Program-made: the position numbers and the translations under genes
DNA from: IMCC45349 sp047219225
GTDB lineage: Bacteria; Bacteroidota; Bacteroidia; Flavobacteriales; Flavobacteriaceae
Reading direction: 5' to 3'
DNA: 64,000 bases
NCBI RefSeq assembly: GCF_047219225.1
Contig: NZ_CP178208.1
Coordinates: forward strand, 2,170,001 to 2,234,000
Shown: positions 40,308 through 49,552 of the stretch, one piece after another
How the letters are laid out: each line of letters opens with the position of its first letter
Position numbering within the stretch: position 1 is the stretch's first letter
The notes under the pieces: generated by a model
Told to the model about the DNA's origin: nothing
The model's database searches: none
Seen by the model: only the letters and a program-made list of their open reading frames with translations

Positions 40308-42647
40308 TTAGTTAACAATGAATTTGGTTGTAAAACTATTGGTATGATGAATCACTTTTAAAATATATAATCCACTATTTAAGTTAATAGGAATAGAAGT
40401 TCTGTTGTTAATATCTAGGTTGTTGTTTTGATATACTGTTTTGCCTGTAACGTCAATAATTTTAATTGCTGCATTTTGAATTTGGGTGTTATTTAATAAG
40501 ATAATTTGATTGGTAACAGGGTTTTTTTCCAGTTTAATGATATTGTTTTCTAACTCATTAGAACTTAATGTTTCAGGTATTATTTCGGTAAGAGCAAATG
40601 CTACATTAGCTTCTGTTAGTAAAACATGATCTTCATTTGTATCTGGAATATACCAGTTTACAAATGAAGTTGAGTTAATAACATCACCTCCAGGAGGATC
40701 TCCAGGGCCTAAATCAATATCATGATACCAATCTATATTGCTATTTGTGTTGTCTAAAGCTAAAGCACTAACAGAAGGTATAAAATTAAAAGCATCAATA
40801 TTAAGATTTGCTACAAACTCTGCTATTAATGGGTCGCTACCATCGTCAAAGCTTGTTAGGTCAAAAAGACCACCAGGAGCACTGTCAATTCCATCGCTAA
40901 ATGATGGAGATTCTGCAGTTGCAGAAAATGAAAAAGCGGTAAGCCAAAAACCAATGTTAACTTGCCCAACAAAATCTGTTATAGTTATTGTTTGTGACGC
41001 AGCTGGTGTAAAATTAGTACTAATAATTGCTTGAGTAGGAAAGCCTCCTTGTACGCCAGTATCAAATGTATGATTTATAATACTAGCTCCAGGACTTCCA
41101 GTTAAGGCCCCAATACCACTTCCATTAATTATAGACACATTTCTTGTGTTTTGAGGAAAGCCCATTGTTTCTAACTCATTTTGAAAAGCGTCTCTAAAAT
41201 TAGGAGCTCCTGTTGGTAGTGTTAAAGAGTTATCTTGTAGAAAGTTTGAGCCATTTTGTAAGTGTCCTAAATAGTGGTCTATTAGCATTTGTTTAGCAGC
41301 AGCGCTATTTAGTAATCCATCAACTAAAGGAGCTGCAGCAGTTATTCCAGGATCTCCATTTACCATGTAGTTGAACATGTATTGAATTCCTATAGGTACA
41401 TTAGCTCCTAAATGAGGAGAGTCAAAAGATAGGTAAAGTCGAGTTTCATGATTCATTGTGTTTTGTTCCATGTATCGTAAAGCGTATCTAGAAATTAAAC
41501 CTCCCATACTAGGTCCAATAACAACATTCTCTTCGCTTCCTACTTTTAAGCCATTTATTGTGTTAATGAGGTTTGCCAGTATATATGCATTTCGTTGAAT
41601 AAAATCAGCGCCACCATCAATTACGGTACTTCCGTCAGAAGCACTTGTGTAAATTGGAAAATTGAGAACAACTAAATCGTAGCCTTCATCTCTTACTAGA
41701 TCAGCAAGGTTTTGAGTTGGGTTTCCAAAATTTAACAAATTATACATTAAAGGAATAGTTCTGTCGTCACCAGGGTCAAAGCCATCAACAAAGATTATTG
41801 GTTTGTCTAAAACACCATCAACATTATCATAGAAAATTTTGTATTCAGCAGTTCCTAAATGAGCTTGAGTTTCTCCTTCTCCTTGATATGATATTAAAGA
41901 ATTAATGCTTGTAATTGGACCTTCATCACCAGGTGCTGCTCTTAAATTATCGGCGTTTAAATCGGTAGAAGATTTTTGTATAACTATACTAGCACGATTG
42001 TTTTTAACAATACCGTTGGTGAATGTTATTTCAAAATCAATATGTTTAATGCCTTCTGTTGGATAATTAACAAGAATTTCTTCGTTAATATTTAATACCT
42101 GAAAACCAAAACCGTTATTAAAATTGGCTTTTATAGAGCTAATGCCATTAGTGCTTGTGTTGGTAATAAGTTCTGGTAGTATTTTAAATTTAGTCTTTAA
42201 GCCTTTAAATTTTCTAATTACTGGTGAAACTATGGTGATGTTATGTTTGTCAAATATTGATTGAGCTCCATCATTAGTGTTTATTAAGTTATTATTTGCG
42301 CCAATAGATATTAAGCCATCAGTTATAGCGTTTGTTTTAATAGTTTCAAAGTCAACTTTTAAAATCCCTAAAGGAATGAATTGCTCCTTAAAACTATCAT
42401 CTTTAATAGTTTTAAAAATTGAAACATTGTTAAAGTTGCTGTTGTAATCAGCCTTAGAAAGTTCAGAATACGCCTGAATAAAATATGAGGCATTTATTTC
42501 TTTAGGTGTTTCAGTAAGGTTTGCAGTCTTGTATACTCTGTCGTAGAGTATTGATGTTTCCATTGTGTTTTTGTTTAGTTTACTAAACTTATCTTGCGGA
42601 AAAATAATTGAAGGAAACAATAGTAAGATGAGTAGTTTCTTCATCAT
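40308..42647 (-). CDS. T9SS-exported alpha/beta-hydrolase-like protein
   Basis: 779 residues. A signal peptide (KKLLILLLFPSIIFPQ) is followed by about 230 residues of poorly recognisable beta-rich sequence. The hydrolase domain then starts (KPIIFVDGFDPGDD) with the nucleophile elbow GPSMGGLISRYA, Ser380, as in PGAP1/lipase-like serine esterases. The last 80 residues are a type A sorting domain (NPVTNQIILLNN, IKIIDVTGKTVYQ, NLNSGLYILKVI, TKFIVN), which sends the protein through the type IX system to the cell surface or medium. Asp and His of the triad cannot be assigned with certainty. A lipase or esterase role is probable, the substrate unknown. Confidence 0.85.
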   Translation of the reverse strand: MMKKLLILLLFPSIIFPQDKFSKLNKNTMETSILYDRVYKTANLTETPKEINASYFIQAYSELSKADYNSNFNNVSIFKTIKDDSFKEQFIPLGILKVDFETIKTNAITDGLISIGANNNLINTNDGAQSIFDKHNITIVSPVIRKFKGLKTKFKILPELITNTSTNGISSIKANFNNGFGFQVLNINEEILVNYPTEGIKHIDFEITFTNGIVKNNRASIVIQKSSTDLNADNLRAAPGDEGPITSINSLISYQGEGETQAHLGTAEYKIFYDNVDGVLDKPIIFVDGFDPGDDRTIPLMYNLLNFGNPTQNLADLVRDEGYDLVVLNFPIYTSASDGSTVIDGGADFIQRNAYILANLINTINGLKVGSEENVVIGPSMGGLISRYALRYMEQNTMNHETRLYLSFDSPHLGANVPIGIQYMFNYMVNGDPGITAAAPLVDGLLNSAAAKQMLIDHYLGHLQNGSNFLQDNSLTLPTGAPNFRDAFQNELETMGFPQNTRNVSIINGSGIGALTGSPGASIINHTFDTGVQGGFPTQAIISTNFTPAASQTITITDFVGQVNIGFWLTAFSFSATAESPSFSDGIDSAPGGLFDLTSFDDGSDPLIAEFVANLNIDAFNFIPSVSALALDNTNSNIDWYHDIDLGPGDPPGGDVINSTSFVNWYIPDTNEDHVLLTEANVAFALTEIIPETLSSNELENNIIKLEKNPVTNQIILLNNTQIQNAAIKIIDVTGKTVYQNNNLDINNRTSIPINLNSGLYILKVIHHTNSFTTKFIVN

Positions 42648-42728
42648 AAATGTTTGTTTAAAGATTAATAGCTGCTATAAATATACAAACATTATCACTT
42701 TTTTTAAACTGTAAAAAGATATTTTTGG

Positions 42729-42770
42729 AATTAAAAAAGCCTTAAAATCAATGTTTTAAGGCTTTTTTGT
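42729..42770 (-). terminator. Terminator of pruA
   Basis: Arms 42733-42747 and 42754-42768 form a perfect 15-bp stem with a 6-base loop; the left A run yields a U tract on the minus strand. It lies between the pruA stop and the start of the T9SS hydrolase gene. Confidence 0.85.
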
Positions 42771-42790
42771 TGTTTGTTATTTTGAGTTAA

Positions 42791-44419
42791 TTACTCTCCT
42801 AAGAAAGGATACCTGTAATCCTTTGGACTTACAAATGTTTCTTTAATCATTCTTGGAGATACCCAACGTAATAAGTTTTGAGCACTTCCTGCTTTATCAT
42901 TTGTTCCAGATGCTCTAGCGCCTCCAAATGGTTGTTGACCAACAACAGCTCCAGTTGGCTTGTCATTGATGTAGAAGTTACCTGCACAATTTTCTAAAGC
43001 TTTTGTTGCTTCAGCAGCAGCAAATCTATCTGTAGAGAAGATAGCTCCAGTTAAAGCATATTCACTAGTTTCGTCAACTAATTTTAAAGTTTCAGAATAC
43101 TGATCATCTTCATATACATATATAGTAATTACTGGTCCAAATAGCTCTGTACACATTGTAGTGTATTTTGGATTTGTAGTAACAATAACTGTAGGTTCAA
43201 TGAAATAACCTTTAGACTTATCATAACCACCACCAACAATAATTTCAGCATCGTTATCTGCTTTGGCTTGGTCAATATACTTTGCTAATTTATCAAAAGA
43301 ACCTTCGTGGATTACAGCAGTAATGAAATTACCTAAATCTTCTGGTGATCCCATTTTGAAAGAGTTTACATCTTCAGTAACATGTTTCTTAACATTTTCC
43401 CATAAACTAGCAGGAACATATGCTCTAGAAGCAGCACTACATTTTTGTCCTTGGAATTCAAAAGCACCACGAACAATTCCAGTAGCAACTTGTTTAGCAT
43501 TTGCAGATGGATGTGCAATGATAAAATCTTTACCTCCAGTTTCTCCTACAATTCTTGGATATGTTTTATAATTATGGATGTTGTTTCCAATCTTTTTCCA
43601 TAATTCTTTAAAGATGAATGTAGAACCTGTAAAGTGTAATCCAGAGAAATCAGGACTTGCCATCACAGTATCAGTAATCATTACTGGATCTCCAAATACT
43701 ACATTGATAACACCTGCTGGTACTCCTGCTTCTTTAAATACATCCATGATGATTTTTGCAGAGAAAATTTGGCTATCACTTGGTTTCCAAACCACAACGT
43801 TACCCATTAATGCCATACATGCAGGTAAGTTACCAGCGATAGCAGTAAAGTTAAATGGTGTCACAGCATAAGTGAATCCTTCTAATGGTCTATATTCAAT
43901 ACGGTTCCATGCGTCACTAGTACTTTCTGGTTGTTCATGATAGATGTCTGTCATAAACTGTACATTGAATCTTAAGAAATCGATTAACTCACATGCAGAG
44001 TCAATTTCAGCTTGGTGTACTGTTTTTGATTGCGCCATCATAGTAGCAGCATTGATTTTTGCTCTATAAGGACCAGCAATTAATTCAGCAGCTCTTAAGA
44101 AAATCCCAGCACGTTGTTCCCAAGGCATTTGAGACCAAGTTTTTCTAGCTTCTAATGCAGTAGCAATAGCAGTTTCAACATGAGACTTTTCAGCTAAATG
44201 ATAAGTTCCTACTATATGTTGGTGGTCGTGTGGAGGTGACATTGTTCTTGTGTTACCTGTAGTTACATCTTCACCATTAATATACATTGGCACATCAACT
44301 TGGCTGTTATACATTTCTTTATAAGCAGCAAGCACTGCTTCGCGCTCAGGAGAACCTGGAGCATATCCTTTTACTGGCTCATTGACAGCAACAGGAACGT
44401 TAAAAAAACCTTTTCCCAT
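42791..44419 (-). CDS. pruA: L-glutamate gamma-semialdehyde dehydrogenase (P5C dehydrogenase)
   Basis: Oxidises glutamate semialdehyde to glutamate in proline catabolism, NAD+-dependent. At 542 residues it is the stand-alone (monofunctional) form. Aldehyde dehydrogenase landmarks are VTPFNFTAIAGNLPA, VVWKPSDSQIFSA, the cofactor loop FTGSTFIFKELW, IVGETGGKDFIIAHPSA with the general-base Glu, and the catalytic Cys in FEFQGQKCSAASRAYVP. The C-terminal QPFGGARASGTNDKAGSA is typical of P5CDH. The proline dehydrogenase gene is not in the window. A -7 box lies at 44461-44468. Confidence 0.96.
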   Translation of the reverse strand: MGKGFFNVPVAVNEPVKGYAPGSPEREAVLAAYKEMYNSQVDVPMYINGEDVTTGNTRTMSPPHDHQHIVGTYHLAEKSHVETAIATALEARKTWSQMPWEQRAGIFLRAAELIAGPYRAKINAATMMAQSKTVHQAEIDSACELIDFLRFNVQFMTDIYHEQPESTSDAWNRIEYRPLEGFTYAVTPFNFTAIAGNLPACMALMGNVVVWKPSDSQIFSAKIIMDVFKEAGVPAGVINVVFGDPVMITDTVMASPDFSGLHFTGSTFIFKELWKKIGNNIHNYKTYPRIVGETGGKDFIIAHPSANAKQVATGIVRGAFEFQGQKCSAASRAYVPASLWENVKKHVTEDVNSFKMGSPEDLGNFITAVIHEGSFDKLAKYIDQAKADNDAEIIVGGGYDKSKGYFIEPTVIVTTNPKYTTMCTELFGPVITIYVYEDDQYSETLKLVDETSEYALTGAIFSTDRFAAAEATKALENCAGNFYINDKPTGAVVGQQPFGGARASGTNDKAGSAQNLLRWVSPRMIKETFVSPKDYRYPFLGE

Positions 44420-44460
44420 GATTATTATTTCGGATTTAAGAATTATTAAAATTTAAGTTG

Positions 44461-44468
44461 CAAAGGTA
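44461..44468 (-). promoter_or_regulatory. Candidate -7 box of pruA
   Basis: TACCTTTG on the minus strand followed by C, an exact TANNTTTG match, 42 bases before the pruA ATG. Confidence 0.4.
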
Positions 44469-44570
44469 CAATTTTTTTAATCACGAAGGATGGTTTAATG
44501 CCTAGCTAATTTGAGGCTAATAAAAACATTTTTTGTAAGTTGCTAACTGTTTTTTAGACCATAGACATAT

Positions 44571-45299
44571 ATGTGTACAGTAACAGTAATACCGTTAGGA
44601 AATAACGATTTTGTTTTGACTTCAAATAGAGATGAAGCACCAAATAGAACCTCTTTGGCTCCGGATTTTTATGAATATAAAGGAGAGCAGCTTTTATTTC
44701 CAAAAGATAAGCAATCAGAAGGGTCTTGGATAGGTTTAAGTAAGAATAAACGCTTGATTTGCTTACTTAATGGTGGATTTGAAATTCATGAAAGACAACC
44801 TGAATACAGATTAAGTCGAGGTATTGTAGTGAAAGATTTATTAGTTGCGGATAATATTGAAACTGCTGTGGAGACGTATAATCTTGATGATATCGAACCA
44901 TTTACTATTGTTATTGTTGAATGGAAGCGTGAATTATGTTTTTATGAGCTGGTTTGGGATGGTTCAATAAAGCATTTTCAAAAACTACCATTACAACCTC
45001 GAATTTGGTCGTCTTCCACTTTGTATAATAAAAGTATGAGATTAGAAAGACAGCAGTGGTTTGACAACTTCAAAAAAGATAAAACCCTAAATGCTGATAT
45101 GATGTTTCAATTTCATACGGAAACCGCAAGTGATAATATGAATTATGGCGTCATTATGGATCGTGGTTTTGTGAAAACAACTAGTGTTACGCGAGTTGTT
45201 AAAAAGAATGATAACCTAGAAATGCGTTATTCTGATTTAGATAACAATGTACATTATTCTAAAACTCTAGAAAGACCAGAAGTTATTCATGGAAAATAA
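44571..45299 (+). CDS. NRDE (TANGO2-like) family protein
   Basis: 242 residues beginning MCTVTVIPLGNNDFVLTSNR, with the family-defining N-R-D-E motif (TSNRDEAPNR) and SEGSWIGLSKNKRLICLLNG. Cys2 directly after the initiator Met fits the N-terminal nucleophile fold suggested for the family. The eukaryotic homologue TANGO2 is linked to haem or lipid handling, but the bacterial role is not established. Its 3' end overlaps the next gene by 11 bp, so the two are translationally coupled and presumably act together. Confidence 0.88.
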   Translation: MCTVTVIPLGNNDFVLTSNRDEAPNRTSLAPDFYEYKGEQLLFPKDKQSEGSWIGLSKNKRLICLLNGGFEIHERQPEYRLSRGIVVKDLLVADNIETAVETYNLDDIEPFTIVIVEWKRELCFYELVWDGSIKHFQKLPLQPRIWSSSTLYNKSMRLERQQWFDNFKKDKTLNADMMFQFHTETASDNMNYGVIMDRGFVKTTSVTRVVKKNDNLEMRYSDLDNNVHYSKTLERPEVIHGK

Positions 45300-46293
45300 T
45301 ACAGGCATCATTTTAACATTAGCTTATCCAGAAACTATTGTTATGGTTGCTGATGAGTGGTATTCTCCGTATTTAAGATACATTGGTATTGGTAAAAAGA
45401 ATTACGTAAGAGCAGGACATGCTGCTATGGTTTTGATTGAGAAGGCTACAGGCGTTTTAGAGTATCATGATTTTGGACGCTACATAACTCCTGAGCCTAA
45501 TGGAAGAGTTCGCGGAAAAATTACAGACCATGAATTAGATTTTCCTTTAAAGGCCGAAATTATTGGTGGTAAAATAACAAACCTAAATGAAATTTTGGAG
45601 TTCTTAGCAACACATCCTAAGTTAACTCATGGTGAAGGAAAGCTTATAGCTTCGGTTTGTGATGCTGTAAATTATCAGAATGCGAGAAATAAGATTACCG
45701 CAATGCAAAATCAGCATTTCATACGATATGCCGCATTTATAAAAGAGGCTAGTAATTGTGCGCGTTTTGTAACTTCAGCTTTGATTGCCGGAGTGATAAA
45801 TAAAAGTATTAAACGAAAACTCATAAAATCTACACGATTTACGCCAAGTACAATAGGTAATGTTGTTATTGCAGATACCGAAAATATGGTTTATGAAGTG
45901 AGTGATACAGGTGTGATTTCAGAATTTACATCAACAATTTCTAGGGAAAATAGACGTTTGTTTTTAGATAAATTAAAAGGTCATCACCCTAATTTTATAG
46001 GTTCACTTCAGCCAAAAGAAGTATTACATGTGGCATCTCATGCACAATGGCTAAGCGGAATTGCGGCAGGAGCTTGGTTTGAATTGCATCCAACAGAAAT
46101 AAAAACGCATTATAGATTTAGACGTGTGTCACCTTATGGTAATATTGATGTAGAAGGAATTTATAAAATAGATCAAAATCATTTTGATTATGATTTAGAT
46201 TATGAATTTGTGCATTATTCAAATTGTCATTTCTACCATATTCAGCAAAATGGTTCTATCTTTAGGTTTGATTTAATCGAAAAGATTAGTTAA
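45289..46293 (+). CDS. DUF6695-like protein, possible permuted papain-fold
   Basis: 334 residues, no signal peptide. I recall it as the DUF6695 family of Flavobacteriia, function unknown. Two patches stand out: a His in VRAGHAAMVLIEKATGVLEY (His44) and a Cys in ASNCARFVTSALIAG (Cys157). A His-before-Cys order with GHA and NC(A/S)xF(V/A) contexts is how circularly permuted NlpC/P60 and YiiX/DUF4105-like papain folds look. The C-terminal part (HAQWLSGIAAGAWFELH, then beta-rich sequence) is an added domain. The start overlaps the NRDE gene by 11 bp, and the end overlaps convergent apaG by 8 bp. Confidence 0.7.
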   Translation: MENNTGIILTLAYPETIVMVADEWYSPYLRYIGIGKKNYVRAGHAAMVLIEKATGVLEYHDFGRYITPEPNGRVRGKITDHELDFPLKAEIIGGKITNLNEILEFLATHPKLTHGEGKLIASVCDAVNYQNARNKITAMQNQHFIRYAAFIKEASNCARFVTSALIAGVINKSIKRKLIKSTRFTPSTIGNVVIADTENMVYEVSDTGVISEFTSTISRENRRLFLDKLKGHHPNFIGSLQPKEVLHVASHAQWLSGIAAGAWFELHPTEIKTHYRFRRVSPYGNIDVEGIYKIDQNHFDYDLDYEFVHYSNCHFYHIQQNGSIFRFDLIEKIS

Positions 46294-46672
46294 GTGCAAA
46301 AGGTGCGCTTAGCTTAAAACTAGGTATAGAGACTCTAAAGTTTTTGGTACTAGTGAAATTTACCATGTTGTAATGACCTTGCATAGCTCCAAAAGGAGAT
46401 GTTAATAAGCATCCTGAATTATAGGTATGAGATTCACCTGGTTTTAGAACTGGCTTTTTGCCAATTACACCTTCTCCATCAACAATTTCAATGTTGTTCA
46501 AAGCATCAAGTATTTCCCAATGCCTTGAATTAAGTTGAACAGAGTCCTTGCTTTGATTTTCTATGGTAACTTTATATCCAAACGCAAAGTGCACCTTGTA
46601 ATTTTTGTAAAAAGTGCCCTCGAAGTTGGTTTCAACCGAAATTTTTATGCCTTTGGTGACTTGTTGTACCAT
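46286..46672 (-). CDS. apaG: ApaG-domain protein
   Basis: 128 residues, the normal size of ApaG, with an immunoglobulin/fibronectin-like beta sandwich. Typical segments are GYKVTIENQSKDSVQLNSRH, WEILDALNNIEIVDGEGVIG and PVLKPGESHTYNSGCLLTSP followed by GAMQGHYNM. ApaG is conserved in bacteria, with proposed links to Co2+/Mg2+ resistance and nucleotide binding; the biochemical role is unsettled. It is convergent with the DUF6695-like gene and overlaps it by 8 bp. Confidence 0.93.
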   Translation of the reverse strand: MVQQVTKGIKISVETNFEGTFYKNYKVHFAFGYKVTIENQSKDSVQLNSRHWEILDALNNIEIVDGEGVIGKKPVLKPGESHTYNSGCLLTSPFGAMQGHYNMVNFTSTKNFRVSIPSFKLSAPFALN

Positions 46673-46783
46673 ATTAATTATAAAGGTGATAGTCCTTTTA
46701 AATGTACGTAAAAATAAGGAATATTAAAATTGCAAATAGTCTTTTTTAAAATTCTTAGATGAATTTAACAAAAAATAGGATTA

Positions 46784-48028
46784 TTAGTTGGAAATATTGA
46801 TGGAAGATGCTTCTCCAAGTCCAATGATTCGGTCATATCGTGCGCCTAAGTCTCTATAATACACTAAAACTTTGTAGTTGTTTTCGGTTTGATAAAAGTT
46901 ACCACTAATAGCACCTTCGTCTAAAATGCCATCTTCGTCAACTACTACATATTTATAGTTGTAAAACCCTTGTTTAAGAGTAATGGCAGCTTCATAAAAA
47001 CCAGTTTCACTATTGTAGTGCATTTTGTTTTCGTCGTCGTTTAACGCATAGTTGTTAAAGCCTCCATAAACATAAACACTTTTATCAAAAAACTCTGGGT
47101 GTTGTAATGAAAAATGTACAACTGTATAGTCTGCTTCAATGCTTGGGTTGTCTCTATCTAAAACGGTTATCAAATAATTTCCATTTATATCAGGATTAAA
47201 TGTAAAAGGTTGATTTGCTCTTAAAACATCTGCGTATAAATAACTGTGGTAAATGTTTTTTAAGTCAATAAATTGAACGCCAACATTTGCGCCTCTTACA
47301 TCTTTGTTTTCAAAATATAGATATTCATTACCTCCCCAAAAGAGTGATTCTGTAGTGTATTTATATATTAATTCATTACCTAAAGTATATTGAGGTTTTA
47401 AGTTTGAAATAGCTGTGTTTAAGTTGTTGTTTTGAATAACAAGTGTATTGACAGTTTGGTCTGGGTTTTTAAAGTGCATGTTGAGTGATGATATTTTAAA
47501 ATCAACTGACTGTGCTTCGTTAACAAAGCTAACATCTTTAGAGCGTTTAATGTTAACGCCAACATTTGCTAAGTCTTCATATACCATAAATTTTCTGCTA
47601 AAAACTAAATCGCCATAATCATCAAAAATCTTAAGCATGTAATTTCCGGATTTTTTGATGCGCGTTTGATTATTAGGTATTTGAAGTTTGTAATTTGAAT
47701 AAATTTGATAGGTGTTAAACGAGTTTTCGTAATTGATTATACGTAAGTTATCAAAGCCTTGTAGGTATTCGGATTTTACTAGTCTTGATGGTGTCCAATC
47801 AAAGTCGCAATGTTGAATCACATAATAAAAATCTGCCTCTTCGCCATTTAAAGTGTCGAACTCTAGGTTTAAACGTTCATTAAGCTTTAGTATAGGTAAT
47901 TCTCCTTCGTTAGTATTACTTTTAAAAACAATAGTTTTTATATAATCTGGTGGATTTATTTCAACTTCAGGTTGTGAAAAACCAAAATAGGTGACAAAAA
48001 ATAGGGCTATAAAAAGTTTGATATTCAT
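46784..48028 (-). CDS. Type IX secretion system plug protein (DUF5103)
   Basis: A periplasmic protein of about 414 residues with signal peptide NIKLFIALFFVTYFGFSQ. The family features PPDYIKTIVFKSN near the mature N-terminus, FYYVIQHCDFDWTPSRLVKS, EYLQGFDNLRIINYENSFNT, GDLVFSRKFMVYED and VYVYGGFNNYALNDDENKM (read in overlapping parts) match DUF5103. That family was identified as the plug that closes the periplasmic side of the SprA translocon of the T9SS. ATG at 48028 is preferred over 48061, since the longer start adds 11 residues before a good signal peptide. It is divergent from nqrA. Confidence 0.85.
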   Translation of the reverse strand: MNIKLFIALFFVTYFGFSQPEVEINPPDYIKTIVFKSNTNEGELPILKLNERLNLEFDTLNGEEADFYYVIQHCDFDWTPSRLVKSEYLQGFDNLRIINYENSFNTYQIYSNYKLQIPNNQTRIKKSGNYMLKIFDDYGDLVFSRKFMVYEDLANVGVNIKRSKDVSFVNEAQSVDFKISSLNMHFKNPDQTVNTLVIQNNNLNTAISNLKPQYTLGNELIYKYTTESLFWGGNEYLYFENKDVRGANVGVQFIDLKNIYHSYLYADVLRANQPFTFNPDINGNYLITVLDRDNPSIEADYTVVHFSLQHPEFFDKSVYVYGGFNNYALNDDENKMHYNSETGFYEAAITLKQGFYNYKYVVVDEDGILDEGAISGNFYQTENNYKVLVYYRDLGARYDRIIGLGEASSINISN

Positions 48029-48150
48029 TGAGTTTGTTATTATCGAGGTAAAGATAAGCAAAATGTATGCCTAAAAATAATTCGTTATTTAGAATCGATA
48101 TAAATAAATAATTGCTCTAGTTTCAAATCAGTATTCTGTGAGAAAGTTTG

Positions 48151-48158
48151 TAAATTTG
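48151..48158 (+). promoter_or_regulatory. Candidate -7 box of the nqr operon
   Basis: TAAATTTG followed by CA, an exact TANNTTTG match, 38 bases before the nqrA ATG at 48197. I did not find a -33 TTTG at the standard distance. Confidence 0.45.
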
Positions 48159-48196
48159 CACGGATTTTTAGACAACTAATTTCAATTACAAAAAAT

Positions 48197-49552
48197 ATGT
48201 CAAACGACATTCGAATTAAAAAAGGTCTAGACATAAAGTTAAAAGGAGAAGCTGATAAAGCTAAGAGTAGCGCTATCATTAGTAACTTTTTTACTATAAG
48301 ACCTGAAGACTTTCACGGCGTAATTCCAAAATTATTAATGAAGGTTGGTTCTAAAGTAAAAGCAGGTGAAGCTGTATTTTATGATAAAACCAACGAAGCA
48401 GTAAAATTTGTTTCTCCAGTTTCTGGTGAAATTATTGAGATTACTCGTGGTGAAAAAAGAAGAATTTTAGAAATTAAAATTCAAGCAGACAAAGAGCAAT
48501 CTTACCAAGATAATGGTAAAGTAAATGTAGATTCTGCAAAAGCTGAAGATATTAAAAATGCATTATTAGCATCTGGATGTTGGCCATTTGTTAAACAACG
48601 TCCTTACGATGTAATTGCTAATCCAGATAAAGCGCCTAAGGCTATTTTTATCTCTGCATATGCAAGTGCACCTTTAGCAGCAGACTACGATTTTACATTA
48701 CAAGGTAAAGAAGCAGAACTACAAGCCGCTATTACAGCTTTAGGGAAATTAACTGAAGGACAAGTACACGTTAGTGTTGGTAAAAATTCTAATTCTCCAT
48801 TAGCTGGATTATCGGGAGTTACTTTACATAAAGTGTCAGGTCCACATCCATCTGGAAATGTTGGTACACAAATCAACAAAATAGATCCTGTAAACAAAGG
48901 AGAAGTGGTTTGGACGGTTAATCCTCAAGATTTAGTAATTATTGGTGAATTGTTACTAACAGGTAAGTTTAATGCTGAACGTGTTGTAGCAATGGTAGGT
49001 TCTTCAGTACAATCACCAAGATACTTTGTAACCAAAATAGGAAGTGAAGTAGCTACTATGATTTATGACAAAGGTATCGAGAAGGATGCTAATGTGAGAA
49101 TCATTTCTGGTAATGTGCTTTCTGGAAGACAAGTAAAGCCTGATGGTAATTTAGATTATTACAGTAATGTAATTTCTGTAATTCCAGAAGGAGACGATTA
49201 CGAGCTTTTTGGATGGAACAAACCAATTTTTAATAAAATATCAACTTCAAGAGCATTAACATTCTCTTGGTTGTCACCTAATAAAAAGTACGATTTAAAT
49301 ACCAATACAAATGGTGAGCATCGTGCATTTGTTACTACAGGTACTTATGAAGAAGTATTTCCATTAGATATTTATCCAATGCAAATATTAAAAGCTTGTA
49401 TGTACAAAGACTTAGATGAAATGGAAGCTTTAGGTATGTACGAAGTAGCACCTGAAGATTTTGCTTTAACTGAGTTTGTATGTGTATCTAAACAACCACA
49501 TCAAAAGATAATTAGAGAAGGTTTAGACTTAATGCTTAAAGAAATAGGATAA
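48197..49552 (+). CDS. nqrA: Na+-translocating NADH:quinone reductase subunit A
   Basis: The cytoplasmic-side subunit of the Nqr sodium pump, 451 residues. It opens with DIRIKKGLDIKLKGEADKAK and has a biotinyl/lipoyl-like hammerhead (LLMKVGSKVKAGEAVFYDKT), VKFVSPVSGEIIEITRGEKR, RPYDVIANPDKAPKAIFISA, and the C-terminal region with DIYPMQILKACMYKDLDEME. It starts a six-gene operon whose genes abut or overlap and which ends in a strong terminator at 54231-54258. Confidence 0.97.
   Translation: MSNDIRIKKGLDIKLKGEADKAKSSAIISNFFTIRPEDFHGVIPKLLMKVGSKVKAGEAVFYDKTNEAVKFVSPVSGEIIEITRGEKRRILEIKIQADKEQSYQDNGKVNVDSAKAEDIKNALLASGCWPFVKQRPYDVIANPDKAPKAIFISAYASAPLAADYDFTLQGKEAELQAAITALGKLTEGQVHVSVGKNSNSPLAGLSGVTLHKVSGPHPSGNVGTQINKIDPVNKGEVVWTVNPQDLVIIGELLLTGKFNAERVVAMVGSSVQSPRYFVTKIGSEVATMIYDKGIEKDANVRIISGNVLSGRQVKPDGNLDYYSNVISVIPEGDDYELFGWNKPIFNKISTSRALTFSWLSPNKKYDLNTNTNGEHRAFVTTGTYEEVFPLDIYPMQILKACMYKDLDEMEALGMYEVAPEDFALTEFVCVSKQPHQKIIREGLDLMLKEIG

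Noticed and set aside
43263..43871. Two open frames antisense to pruA
   Set aside because: pruA is fully conserved across this stretch; the antisense products resemble no known family.
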